From an uncultured Oscillospiraceae bacterium (GTDB lineage Bacteria; Bacillota; Clostridia; Oscillospirales; Oscillospiraceae), in NCBI GenBank assembly GCA_900763685.1, contig CAAFLF010000016.1, positions 1 to 22,740 on the forward strand: a DNA stretch of 22,740 nt, read 5' to 3'. The notes under the pieces were generated by a model. The model searched no databases. It was not told the origin of the DNA and was given only the letters and a program-made list of their open reading frames with translations. Position 1 is the stretch's first letter, and each line of letters starts with the position of its first letter. A program made the translations under genes and the position numbers. Shown piece by piece: positions 7,027-13,272 of the stretch.

Positions 7027-8752
7027 GATCCTTCGGAAATTCTTCGCCTTCTGCGGCGAGGCGGAGCGGCGGAAGTTCTACCGCTCCATCGCCCTGGGCG
7101 TGGCGGCGGCCCTCTTCTCCGCCGGGAAGCTCCCGGCCATCGGCATAACGCTGCGGGCCATGCTGGCGGGGAACATCACGGGCGGGACCATTCCGGCGTC
7201 CCTTGGCGTCATGCTGCTCTCCGTCCTGGGGGCGGCCCTGTGCAAATCCCGGGCCACCGCCCTGCAGACGGAGGCCGGCTACGGCACCACCGCCCAGAAG
7301 CGCCTGGCCATCGCCGAGCGCCTGCGCTACCTCCCCATGGGCTACTTCAACGCCAACAGCCTGGGGGCCATCACCTCCGTCACCACCAACACCATGGATA
7401 ACCTCTCCGGCGTCTCCACCCGGGTGGTGATGCTGGTGACGGAGGGCCTCTTCTCCACCGCCGTCATGGCCCTGGCCATCCTGCTCTACGACTGGCGGGT
7501 GGGGCTTGCGGTGCTGGCGGGGCTCGGGCTCTACGCCCTGCTCAACCGGGCCCTGCGGCGGGCCTCGGAGCGGACCACCCAGCGGAAGCTCCGCTCGGAC
7601 ACCGCCGTGGTGGAGCGGGTGCTGGAGTACATCCAGGGCATCGCCGAGGTGAAGTCCTACTCCCTCACGGGGGCGTACGCCCGGGACCTGGACCGGGCCA
7701 TTGACGAGAACGCCGCCGCAAACATCGCCATGGAGCTGCGGCTCCAGCCCCTGATGCTGGCCCAGAGCGCCGCCGCCAAGCTGACGGACGTGGCGGTGAC
7801 CGCCCTGTCCCTGGTGCTCTACACCAGCGGCCGGATGGCGCTTTTCGACTGCGTGATGATGGCCGTTTGCTCCTTCCTTCTCACGGAGGGGCTGGAGCAG
7901 GCCGGCACCCAGTCCTCCCTCCTGCGGGTGGTGGAGAGCTGCGTGGACCAGGCCAAGGCCATCCTGGACCTCCCGGCCATGGACATCGAGGGCGCCGACC
8001 TGACGCCGGAGCGCTACGACCTCCGGGCGGAGGACCTCCGCTTCTCCTACGGGGAGAAGCCTATCATCAACGGCGTCACCCTGGACATCCCGGAGCGGAG
8101 CGCCACCGCCATCGTGGGGCCCAGCGGCTCCGGCAAGACCACCCTCTGCCACCTGCTCTCCCGCTTCTGGGATCCGGACGGCGGCCGGGTGACCCTGGGC
8201 GGGCACGATGTCCGGGAGTACAGCATGGACAGCCTCACGAGGAACTTCAGCTTCGTCTTTCAGAATGTCTATCTCTTCCATGACACCGTAGCCAACAACA
8301 TCCGCTTCGGCCAGCCGGAGGCCCCCATGGAGCGGGTCATCGAGGCGGCCAAAAAGGCCCGCTGCCACGACTTCATCCAGCGGCTGCCCCAGGGGTATGA
8401 GACTGTGATCGGAGAATCGGGCGGGACCCTCTCCGGCGGGGAGCGGCAGCGGCTCTCCATCGCCCGGGCCATGCTGAAGGACGCCCCCATCATCATCCTG
8501 GACGAGGCCACCGCCAACGTGGACCCGGAGAACGAGCGGGAGCTGATGGAGGCCATCGACGCCCTGACGGCGGAGAAGACCGTCATCCTCATCGCCCACC
8601 GGCTGAAGACCGTCCACCGGGCGGACCAGATCCTGGTCCTGGACCGGGGGCGGATCGTCCAGCGGGGCACCCATGACGAGCTCGCCCGGGAGGACGGCCT
8701 CTACCGCCGCTTCCTCACCGGCCGGGAGAAGGCCGTCGGCTGGAAGCTGTGA
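7019..8752 (+). CDS. Exporter-fold ABC transporter, permease-ATPase fusion (YbtQ/IrtB-like)
   Basis: The 577-aa partner of the preceding transporter starts at GTG 7019 after a GGAGGGAGGG tract, overlapping the upstream gene by 8 nt. It has a six-helix membrane domain (about 15-310), Walker A GPSGSGKTT (367-375), signature LSGGE (471-475), Walker B D495-E496 and H-loop His527. Together the two probably form a heterodimer. Both ATP sites appear canonical, unlike many heterodimeric exporters in which one site is degenerate. It is the last gene of the operon; a 13-bp terminator follows. Substrate and direction are inferred from context only. Confidence 0.85.
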   Translation: MLEILRKFFAFCGEAERRKFYRSIALGVAAALFSAGKLPAIGITLRAMLAGNITGGTIPASLGVMLLSVLGAALCKSRATALQTEAGYGTTAQKRLAIAERLRYLPMGYFNANSLGAITSVTTNTMDNLSGVSTRVVMLVTEGLFSTAVMALAILLYDWRVGLAVLAGLGLYALLNRALRRASERTTQRKLRSDTAVVERVLEYIQGIAEVKSYSLTGAYARDLDRAIDENAAANIAMELRLQPLMLAQSAAAKLTDVAVTALSLVLYTSGRMALFDCVMMAVCSFLLTEGLEQAGTQSSLLRVVESCVDQAKAILDLPAMDIEGADLTPERYDLRAEDLRFSYGEKPIINGVTLDIPERSATAIVGPSGSGKTTLCHLLSRFWDPDGGRVTLGGHDVREYSMDSLTRNFSFVFQNVYLFHDTVANNIRFGQPEAPMERVIEAAKKARCHDFIQRLPQGYETVIGESGGTLSGGERQRLSIARAMLKDAPIIILDEATANVDPENERELMEAIDALTAEKTVILIAHRLKTVHRADQILVLDRGRIVQRGTHDELAREDGLYRRFLTGREKAVGWKL

Positions 8753-8764
8753 GAGAAAACATGA

Positions 8765-8798
8765 GGGAGGCGGGTCCCCAAGGACCCGCCTCCCTTTT
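8765..8798 (+). terminator. Intrinsic terminator of the ECF/ABC operon
   Basis: A perfect 13-bp stem (8765-8777 with 8782-8794) has a CCAA loop and is followed by TTTT. It lies 12 nt after the last stop codon. Confidence 0.9.
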
Positions 8799-8808
8799 GA
8801 AAAAACAT

Positions 8809-8837
8809 TTGAAATTTTCCGCCGGGTCTGCTATCCT
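8809..8837 (+). promoter_or_regulatory. Sigma-A promoter of the MATE transporter
   Basis: TTGAAA (8809-8814), a 17-nt spacer and TATCCT (8832-8837) predict a start near 8844. The resulting leader before the MATE start codon is about 190 nt, unusually long, and begins with the first of two repeated motifs. Confidence 0.65.
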
Positions 8838-8847
8838 AGTCTCACAA

Positions 8848-8973
8848 CGTGTGGCGGTTCCGCGTAAATCCGGTTGCGGGATCGGCGCGCGCTTTTTTTG
8901 TGGGATCGGGGGGAACGGCGAAACGGCAGACAAGTGCATCAGTAAATCGTGTGGCGGAAACGCGTAAGTCCGG
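8848..8973 (+). repeat. Two 26-nt leader motifs exactly 100 nt apart
   Basis: The motif at 8848-8873 recurs at 8948-8973 with 22 of 26 bases identical: CGTGTGGCGG, three variable bases, CGCGTAA, one variable base, TCCGG. The three variable bases lie in what would be the loop of a GCG/CGC mini-hairpin (loops GTTC and GAAA), so the stem is kept. Both copies lie in the predicted 5' leader of the MATE gene. They may be tandem RNA elements, operators, or relics of a 100-bp duplication; weak similarity continues past each motif. I do not recognise a known riboswitch. Confidence 0.6.
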
Positions 8974-9034
8974 ATGGCATCTGGCTTGCGCGTTTCCTAT
9001 TTTTTATGGCCTTTACGGCGGAAAGGAGCATTCT

Positions 9035-10453
9035 ATGGATACCGGAAATCAGTTTTTGGGGACGGCGCCCATCGGCGGGCTCATGCGGCGGTACGCCGTT
9101 CCCTGCGTCATCTCGCTGCTGGTGGGGGCGCTCTACAACATCGTGGACCAGATCTTCATCGCCAACGCCAGCTACCTGGGCTCCTACGGCAACGCCGCCA
9201 ACACCGTGGTCTTCCCGCTGACGGTGGTGGCGCTGGGCATCGCCGTGTTTATTGGGGACGGCTGCTGCGCCTTTGTGAGCATTGCCCTGGGCCGCGGCGC
9301 CCGGGAGGACGCCCACCGGGCCGTGGGCAACGCCATCGCGCTGTGCGTTGCGGCCAGCCTTGTCCTGACGGCGGCCTACCTTATCTTCCGTGAGCCGATT
9401 CTGGCCCTCTTCGGCGGGAGCGTCAACGAGGAGACCCACGCCTTCGCGAGGGAGTACTTCTTCTACATCACCCTGGGCATCCCCTTTTATATGTTCGGCC
9501 AGGCCATGAACCCCATCATCCGGGGCGACGGCAGCCCGAGGTTCGCCATGGTGGCCACCGTCTCCGGCGCCGTCGCCAACCTGATCCTGGACCCGGTCTT
9601 TATCTACGGCTTCCACTGGGGCATGATGGGCGCGGCGGTTGCCACCGTCATCGGCCAGGCGCTGACGGCGGCGCTCTCCCTCTGGTACCTCCGGCACACG
9701 AAGGTCATCCGGCTGGAGCGGAGCAGCTTCCGTCTGGAGGGCAGGCTCATCTCCCGTTTCCTCCTTCTGGGGCTCACCAGCTTCCTCGCGCAGGTCTCGC
9801 TGGTGGTCTCCATGGCGGCGGTGCAGAACATGTGCATGAAGTACGGGGCCAGGGACCCCGTCTTCGGGCAGCCGGAGTACGCCCAGATCCCCCTGGCCGT
9901 CCTTGGCATCGTGATGAAGTTCTTCCAGATCGCCATCTCCATCGCCATCGGCATGGCGGCGGGCTGCATCCCCATCGCCGGGTACAACGTGGGCGCCGGG
10001 CGGAACGACCGGGCCAAGGCCCTCTTCTCCCGCCTGCTGCTGGCGGAGCTGATCGTGGGGCTGGCGGCCCTTGTGATCGTGGAGGTCTTCCCGCTGCCCA
10101 TCGCCATGCTCTTCGGCGCCGCCAACGAGAGCGCCTACTACACGGACTTCACCGTGAAGTGCTTCCGGATCTACCTCTGCCTGATGCCGCTGGCGACGCT
10201 GAACAAGGGGACCTTCATCTATCTGCAGGCCCTGGGCAAGGCCCTGGCCTCCACCGCCGTCTCCCTCACCCGGGAGATCATTTTCGGGGTCTTCCTCCCC
10301 ATCCTCCTGCCCATCTTCCTCGGGCTGGACGGCCTTCTCTGGTCCTTCCCGGCGGCGGACCTGCTGACCTTCCTCCTCGCGGTCTTCTTCATCCGCCGGA
10401 CCTACCGGGAGCTCTCCGCTGGCAATGTGTGCCCTTCCCCGGAGGAAGCCTGA
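9035..10453 (+). CDS. MATE family multidrug/sodium antiporter (MepA-like)
   Basis: The 472-aa integral membrane protein has about twelve transmembrane segments in two MatE halves. The first half begins RRYAVPCVISLLVGALYNIVDQIF, and the later NPIIRGDGSP and IAGYNVGAGR motifs are typical of the MepA branch. Such proteins expel cationic drugs, or sometimes metabolites, using ion gradients. The frame is open to 8849, but ATG 9035 is chosen because AAAGGAG (9022-9028) lies 6 nt upstream and the earlier reading is low-complexity leader. It is monocistronic, with its own promoter and terminator. Its position just after the uptake operon might mean it exports a related molecule, but nothing in the sequence proves a link. 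Confidence 0.88.
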   Translation: MDTGNQFLGTAPIGGLMRRYAVPCVISLLVGALYNIVDQIFIANASYLGSYGNAANTVVFPLTVVALGIAVFIGDGCCAFVSIALGRGAREDAHRAVGNAIALCVAASLVLTAAYLIFREPILALFGGSVNEETHAFAREYFFYITLGIPFYMFGQAMNPIIRGDGSPRFAMVATVSGAVANLILDPVFIYGFHWGMMGAAVATVIGQALTAALSLWYLRHTKVIRLERSSFRLEGRLISRFLLLGLTSFLAQVSLVVSMAAVQNMCMKYGARDPVFGQPEYAQIPLAVLGIVMKFFQIAISIAIGMAAGCIPIAGYNVGAGRNDRAKALFSRLLLAELIVGLAALVIVEVFPLPIAMLFGAANESAYYTDFTVKCFRIYLCLMPLATLNKGTFIYLQALGKALASTAVSLTREIIFGVFLPILLPIFLGLDGLLWSFPAADLLTFLLAVFFIRRTYRELSAGNVCPSPEEA

Positions 10454-10484
10454 GGGATGGGCGGGAGAGCCCCAAAAACGAAAA

Positions 10485-10510
10485 GGCACCGCCGAATGGC
10501 GGTGCCTTTT
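10485..10510. terminator. Terminator between MATE gene and tRNA-Ala
   Basis: GGCACCGCC (10485-10493) pairs with GGCGGTGCC (10498-10506), GAAT loop, with A bases before and TTTT after. It can serve both the MATE transcript and the convergent tRNA transcript. The stem is identical to that at 1316-1336. Confidence 0.85.
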
Positions 10511-10513
10511 GCC

Positions 10514-10589
10514 TGGTGGACCCAAAGGGATTCGAACCCTCGACCTCTCGGATGCGAACCGAACGCTCTCCCAACTGAGCTATGGGCCC
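10514..10589 (-). tRNA. tRNA-Ala (anticodon CGC)
   Basis: The 76-nt minus-strand sequence folds as a complete cloverleaf with encoded CCA (10516-10514). The acceptor stem contains the G3-U70 wobble pair that marks alanine tRNAs. The D arm is GCTC/GAGC, the anticodon loop is TTCGCAT with anticodon CGC (codon GCG), and the T arm contains GGTTCGAAT. The anticodon stem has one G-U pair at 27-43. The CGC isoacceptor suits the GC-rich codon use here. A separate promoter lies upstream, and the terminator at 10485-10506 follows the gene. Confidence 0.93.
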
Positions 10590-10622
10590 ATCTTTTTTCT
10601 GCCCTGGGCGGAGACGCATCCT

Positions 10623-10650
10623 ATTATACCATAGTTTTCTCGCTTGTAAA
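10623..10650 (-). promoter_or_regulatory. tRNA-Ala promoter
   Basis: On the minus strand TTTACA (10650-10645), a 16-nt spacer and an extended -10 TGGTATAAT (TATAAT at 10628-10623) predict a start near 10616, 27 nt before the tRNA. The 12-mer CTATGGTATAAT is identical to the one in the divergent SRP RNA promoter. Confidence 0.75.
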
Positions 10651-10682
10651 GCGTCTTTTTTCGTTTCGGCCACATTTTTTAG

Positions 10683-10711
10683 TTGCGAAATTCCGGAAGC
10701 TATGGTATAAT
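10683..10711 (+). promoter_or_regulatory. SRP RNA promoter
   Basis: TTGCGA (10683-10688), a 17-nt spacer and consensus TATAAT (10706-10711) with an upstream TGG extension. The predicted start is near 10718. It probably also drives dnaX and ybaB by read-through. Confidence 0.75.
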
Positions 10712-10717
10712 CGTAGC

Positions 10718-10869
10718 GTTGACGATAGTCCTCCGCATGCAGCTGCGGAGCCGGTCTCGCGCAATGGGACCCCGCGAACCATGTCAGGCGGGGAACCGAG
10801 CAGCATTAAGCGGGATGTTCCATGTGCCGCGAGGGTGCCGGTTCCGTGGCTGCATACGGAGGACTTTTT
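10718..10869 (+). ncRNA. ffs: Signal recognition particle RNA
   Basis: The universally conserved domain IV is visible at about 10782-10808: GTCAGG, CGG-GGAA-CCG apical stem and tetraloop, then AGCAGCA. Nested pairing extends outward: CTCGCG with CGCGAG, then ATGCAGC (10737-10743) with GCTGCAT (10849-10855), then AGTCCTCCG (10727-10735) with CGGAGGACT (10857-10865). Location upstream of dnaX matches scr in Bacillus subtilis. The RNA binds Ffh for co-translational membrane targeting. At about 150 nt it is longer than the E. coli 4.5S RNA, but I do not see a classical Alu domain. Ends are approximate. Confidence 0.88.
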
Positions 10870-10901
10870 ATAGGGTCTCGGCCCTGTAAAAGGTCTTTTT
10901 T
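10862..10901 (+). terminator. Terminator after SRP RNA, upstream of dnaX
   Basis: A 14-bp stem (10862-10875 with 10882-10895, two G-T pairs) with TCTCGG loop is followed by six T. Its 5' arm shares bases 10862-10865 with the closing helix of the SRP RNA, so the two folds compete. No separate dnaX promoter is evident, so dnaX may depend on read-through here. Confidence 0.8.
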
Positions 10902-10944
10902 CTTCCGCCGGAGGCGGAGAGCAGCGAGAAAGGAGGCGGGGACC

Positions 10945-12816
10945 ATGTATCAGGCCCTCTACCGCAAGTGGCGGCCCAAGACCTTCGCGGATGTCACCGG
11001 CCAGGACCACATCACCGAGACCCTGCGAAAGCAGGTGGCCGAGGGCCGGACCTCCCACGCCTACCTCTTCACCGGCACCCGGGGCACCGGCAAGACCACC
11101 TGCGCCAAGATCCTGGCCAAGGCCGTGAACTGTGAGCACCCCGTGGACGGCAACCCCTGCTGCGCCTGCCCCTCCTGCCTCGGCATCGAGAACGGCAGCT
11201 TTCTGGACGTGCTGGAGCTGGACGCCGCCTCCAACAACGGCGTGGACCAGGTCCGGGCCCTGCGGGACGAGGCCATCTACTCCCCCGCCCGGGTCAAAAA
11301 GCGGGTCTACATCATCGACGAGGTCCACATGCTCTCCATCTCGGCCTTCAACGCCCTGCTGAAGATTTTGGAGGAGCCGCCGGAGCACCTGATGTTCATC
11401 CTCGCCACCACGGAGCTCCACAAGGTGCCCGCCACCATCCTCTCCCGCTGCCAGCGCTTCTCCTTCCGCCGCATCCAGCCCAAGGACATTGAGGCCCGGC
11501 TCCAGTATGTGGCCCGGCAGGAGAGCATCCCCCTGACGGAGAGCGGAGCGGAGCTCCTCTCCCGCCTGGCGGACGGGGCGCTGCGGGACGCCCTCTCCCT
11601 TCTCGACCAGTGCGCGGCGGCAGGCGGGAACCTGGACGCCCAGGCCGTGCTGGATACCCTGGGCCTCGCCGGGGGACTGCGGACGGTGAAGCTGCTGGAG
11701 ACCGTTCTCCAGCGGGACGCCCAGGCGGCGCTCCTGCAGCTCAATGAGCTCTATCAGGGCGGCAAGGACATCGGCGCCGTGCTGGGGGAGCTCTCCACCC
11801 TGGTCCGGGACCTGCTCCTCCGCAAGACCGCGCCCCAGGGCTGCGCCGCCCTGCTCTCCGGCAGCTTTGACGCCGAGACTTTGGAGCGGCTCTGCCAGGG
11901 CCAGTCCACCCAGCGCTTCCTCTACCTCTCCGCGACGCTGCAGAAGTGCGCCGCTGACCTCTACTACAGCGCCAACCGCCGGACGGACGCGGAGCTCTGC
12001 CTGCTGCGCCTGTGCGACGAGGGGCTCTCCGGCGACCTCACGGCCCTGAACGCCCGGATGCGGCGGCTGGAGGACCGGATGGCCGTCCTGCCGGAGGCCA
12101 TCCGCCAGGGAGCGCCCATGGACGCCCCCGCCCGGCCCCAAAAGGCGGCGAAGCCCGCCCCCAAAACCGCCCCAAAGCCCGTAAAACCCACCGACGACGC
12201 CCCGCCCTGGGAGGAGGAGCGCCCGCCCCTGCCGGAAGAGCCTCCCATCCGGGAGGACCTGCCCCCCTGGGATGTGCCCGCCCCGCCCGCGGGGCGGGAG
12301 ACGCCGCCCCCGGCGGCTCCGGTCCGGGAACCCGTCCGCCAGCCGGAAGTGCCCCCCGTCCGGGAGAGCGCCCCGGTCCGCCAGGCGCCGCCCGCGAGGG
12401 AGACCGGCGGCTTCGCCCCGGCCATCCGCCCGGGGGAAGCGGCCCCCGCCGCCTCCGCGGCCCCGGCCACCTCCGCGGCGCCCGCTTCCCCCGCCGTGAG
12501 CGGCGAGCTCTGGCGCCAGCTCTCGGAGGGCTGCAAGGGCCAGCTGCCGCCCATGTACCGGGCCTTCCTGGATCTCTGCCGGGGCACGGTCGCGGACGGC
12601 GTCATCCAGGTCTACGCCCCGGACGACATCACCAAGGGCCGTCTGGACAACGACCGGGTCCTGGGGGTTCTCCGCGCCCAGGGCGAGAGCCTCACCGGCG
12701 GTCCCGTGCAGGTCCGTCTCATCGTGGGGACGCCCCCCGCCGTCACCCCCGACCAGCGGCGGGAAATGCTCATCCAGTTCGGCAGTCAGTTTGACGCCGT
12801 GCGCATTGAAGATTGA
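10945..12816 (+). CDS. dnaX: DNA polymerase III subunit gamma/tau
   Basis: The 623-aa clamp-loader ATPase loads the beta clamp at the replication fork. Visible motifs are Walker A GTRGTGKTT (44-52), the zinc-binding cysteines C63, C72, C75 and C78, Walker B D125-E126 within DEVH, and the sensor SRC (167-169). A Pro/Ala/Glu-rich linker spans about 390-518, before a C-terminal domain (519-623) that would contact the polymerase. ATG 10945 is chosen because AAAGGAGG (10929-10936) lies 8 nt upstream, although the frame stays open back into the SRP RNA. No convincing slippery A-run with downstream structure is seen where gamma would be made, so probably only the tau-like form is produced. ybaB follows in the same transcript. 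Confidence 0.95.
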   Translation: MYQALYRKWRPKTFADVTGQDHITETLRKQVAEGRTSHAYLFTGTRGTGKTTCAKILAKAVNCEHPVDGNPCCACPSCLGIENGSFLDVLELDAASNNGVDQVRALRDEAIYSPARVKKRVYIIDEVHMLSISAFNALLKILEEPPEHLMFILATTELHKVPATILSRCQRFSFRRIQPKDIEARLQYVARQESIPLTESGAELLSRLADGALRDALSLLDQCAAAGGNLDAQAVLDTLGLAGGLRTVKLLETVLQRDAQAALLQLNELYQGGKDIGAVLGELSTLVRDLLLRKTAPQGCAALLSGSFDAETLERLCQGQSTQRFLYLSATLQKCAADLYYSANRRTDAELCLLRLCDEGLSGDLTALNARMRRLEDRMAVLPEAIRQGAPMDAPARPQKAAKPAPKTAPKPVKPTDDAPPWEEERPPLPEEPPIREDLPPWDVPAPPAGRETPPPAAPVREPVRQPEVPPVRESAPVRQAPPARETGGFAPAIRPGEAAPAASAAPATSAAPASPAVSGELWRQLSEGCKGQLPPMYRAFLDLCRGTVADGVIQVYAPDDITKGRLDNDRVLGVLRAQGESLTGGPVQVRLIVGTPPAVTPDQRREMLIQFGSQFDAVRIED

Positions 12817-12847
12817 AAAATCCAACATATTAAAGGAGAAATCGACT

Positions 12848-13216
12848 ATGAGTTACAGTGCCCGCCGCGGATTTTCCAACGGCAGCATGCGCCCCACCGG
12901 GGCCCAGCGCCAGCAGGAGATGCAGCAGAAGCTCCAGGAGATGCAGGAGGCCATGAACCGCGCCCAGGAGGACGTGGAGGCCAAGGAATTCACCGCCACC
13001 GTGGGCGGCGGCGTGGTCACCGCCACCGTCAACGGCAAGAAGGTGGTCACCGCCATCAGCATCAAGCCCGAGGCCGTGGACCCCGAGGATGTGGAGATGC
13101 TGCAGGACCTGGTGATCTCCGCCGTCAACGAGGCCCTGCGCCAGGCGGACGAGGCCATGGAGCAGAGCATGGGCGCCGTCACCGGCGGATTGAACCTGGG
13201 CAGCTTCGGCCTGTAA
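12848..13216 (+). CDS. YbaB/EbfC family nucleoid-associated protein
   Basis: The 122-aa protein has the YbaB pattern: a Gln/Met-rich N-terminal coiled helix (QRQQEMQQKLQEMQEAMNRA), a central beta core (TATVGGGVVTATVNGKKVV), the P-E-D-x-E-M-L-Q-D motif and a C-terminal helix. Family members are small dimeric DNA-binding proteins of the nucleoid. ATG 12848 follows AAAGGAGAAA. An upstream in-frame start at 12791 would overlap dnaX and lacks a site. dnaX-ybaB is a classical pair; recR, which normally follows, is missing. A terminator directly after the stop closes the unit. Confidence 0.92.
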   Translation: MSYSARRGFSNGSMRPTGAQRQQEMQQKLQEMQEAMNRAQEDVEAKEFTATVGGGVVTATVNGKKVVTAISIKPEAVDPEDVEMLQDLVISAVNEALRQADEAMEQSMGAVTGGLNLGSFGL

Positions 13217-13225
13217 GAAATACGG

Positions 13226-13258
13226 AACGGGCGGAGCTGACGCTCCGCCCGTTTTTTT
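13226..13258 (+). terminator. Terminator of the dnaX-ybaB unit
   Basis: A perfect 12-bp stem (13226-13237 with 13242-13253), loop TGAC, runs into seven T (13252-13258). It ends only 14 nt before the next start codon. Confidence 0.9.
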
Positions 13259-13272
13259 AGAAAGGATACCGC

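Noticed and set aside
5248..8674. Two very long minus-strand open frames opposite the ABC transporter genes (about 577 and 609 codons)
   Set aside because: They are antisense to genes with full ABC motifs. The products are compositionally odd (Gly, Pro, His, Gln, Arg rich) and show no domain; high GC content removes stop codons in shadow frames.
8848..8973. Mini-ykkC (guanidine-II) riboswitch
   Set aside because: The two small hairpins have GTTC and GAAA loops, not ACGR, and the spacing is much longer than in that class.
11295..11301. Programmed frameshift site in dnaX
   Set aside because: The A run falls within codons for the conserved region just before the Walker B motif, far too early to produce a gamma-like product, and no such site is seen near residue 400.
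8939..12828. Long minus-strand open frames opposite the MATE and dnaX genes
   Set aside because: Same high-GC artefact. The second one also runs across the SRP RNA and its promoter.
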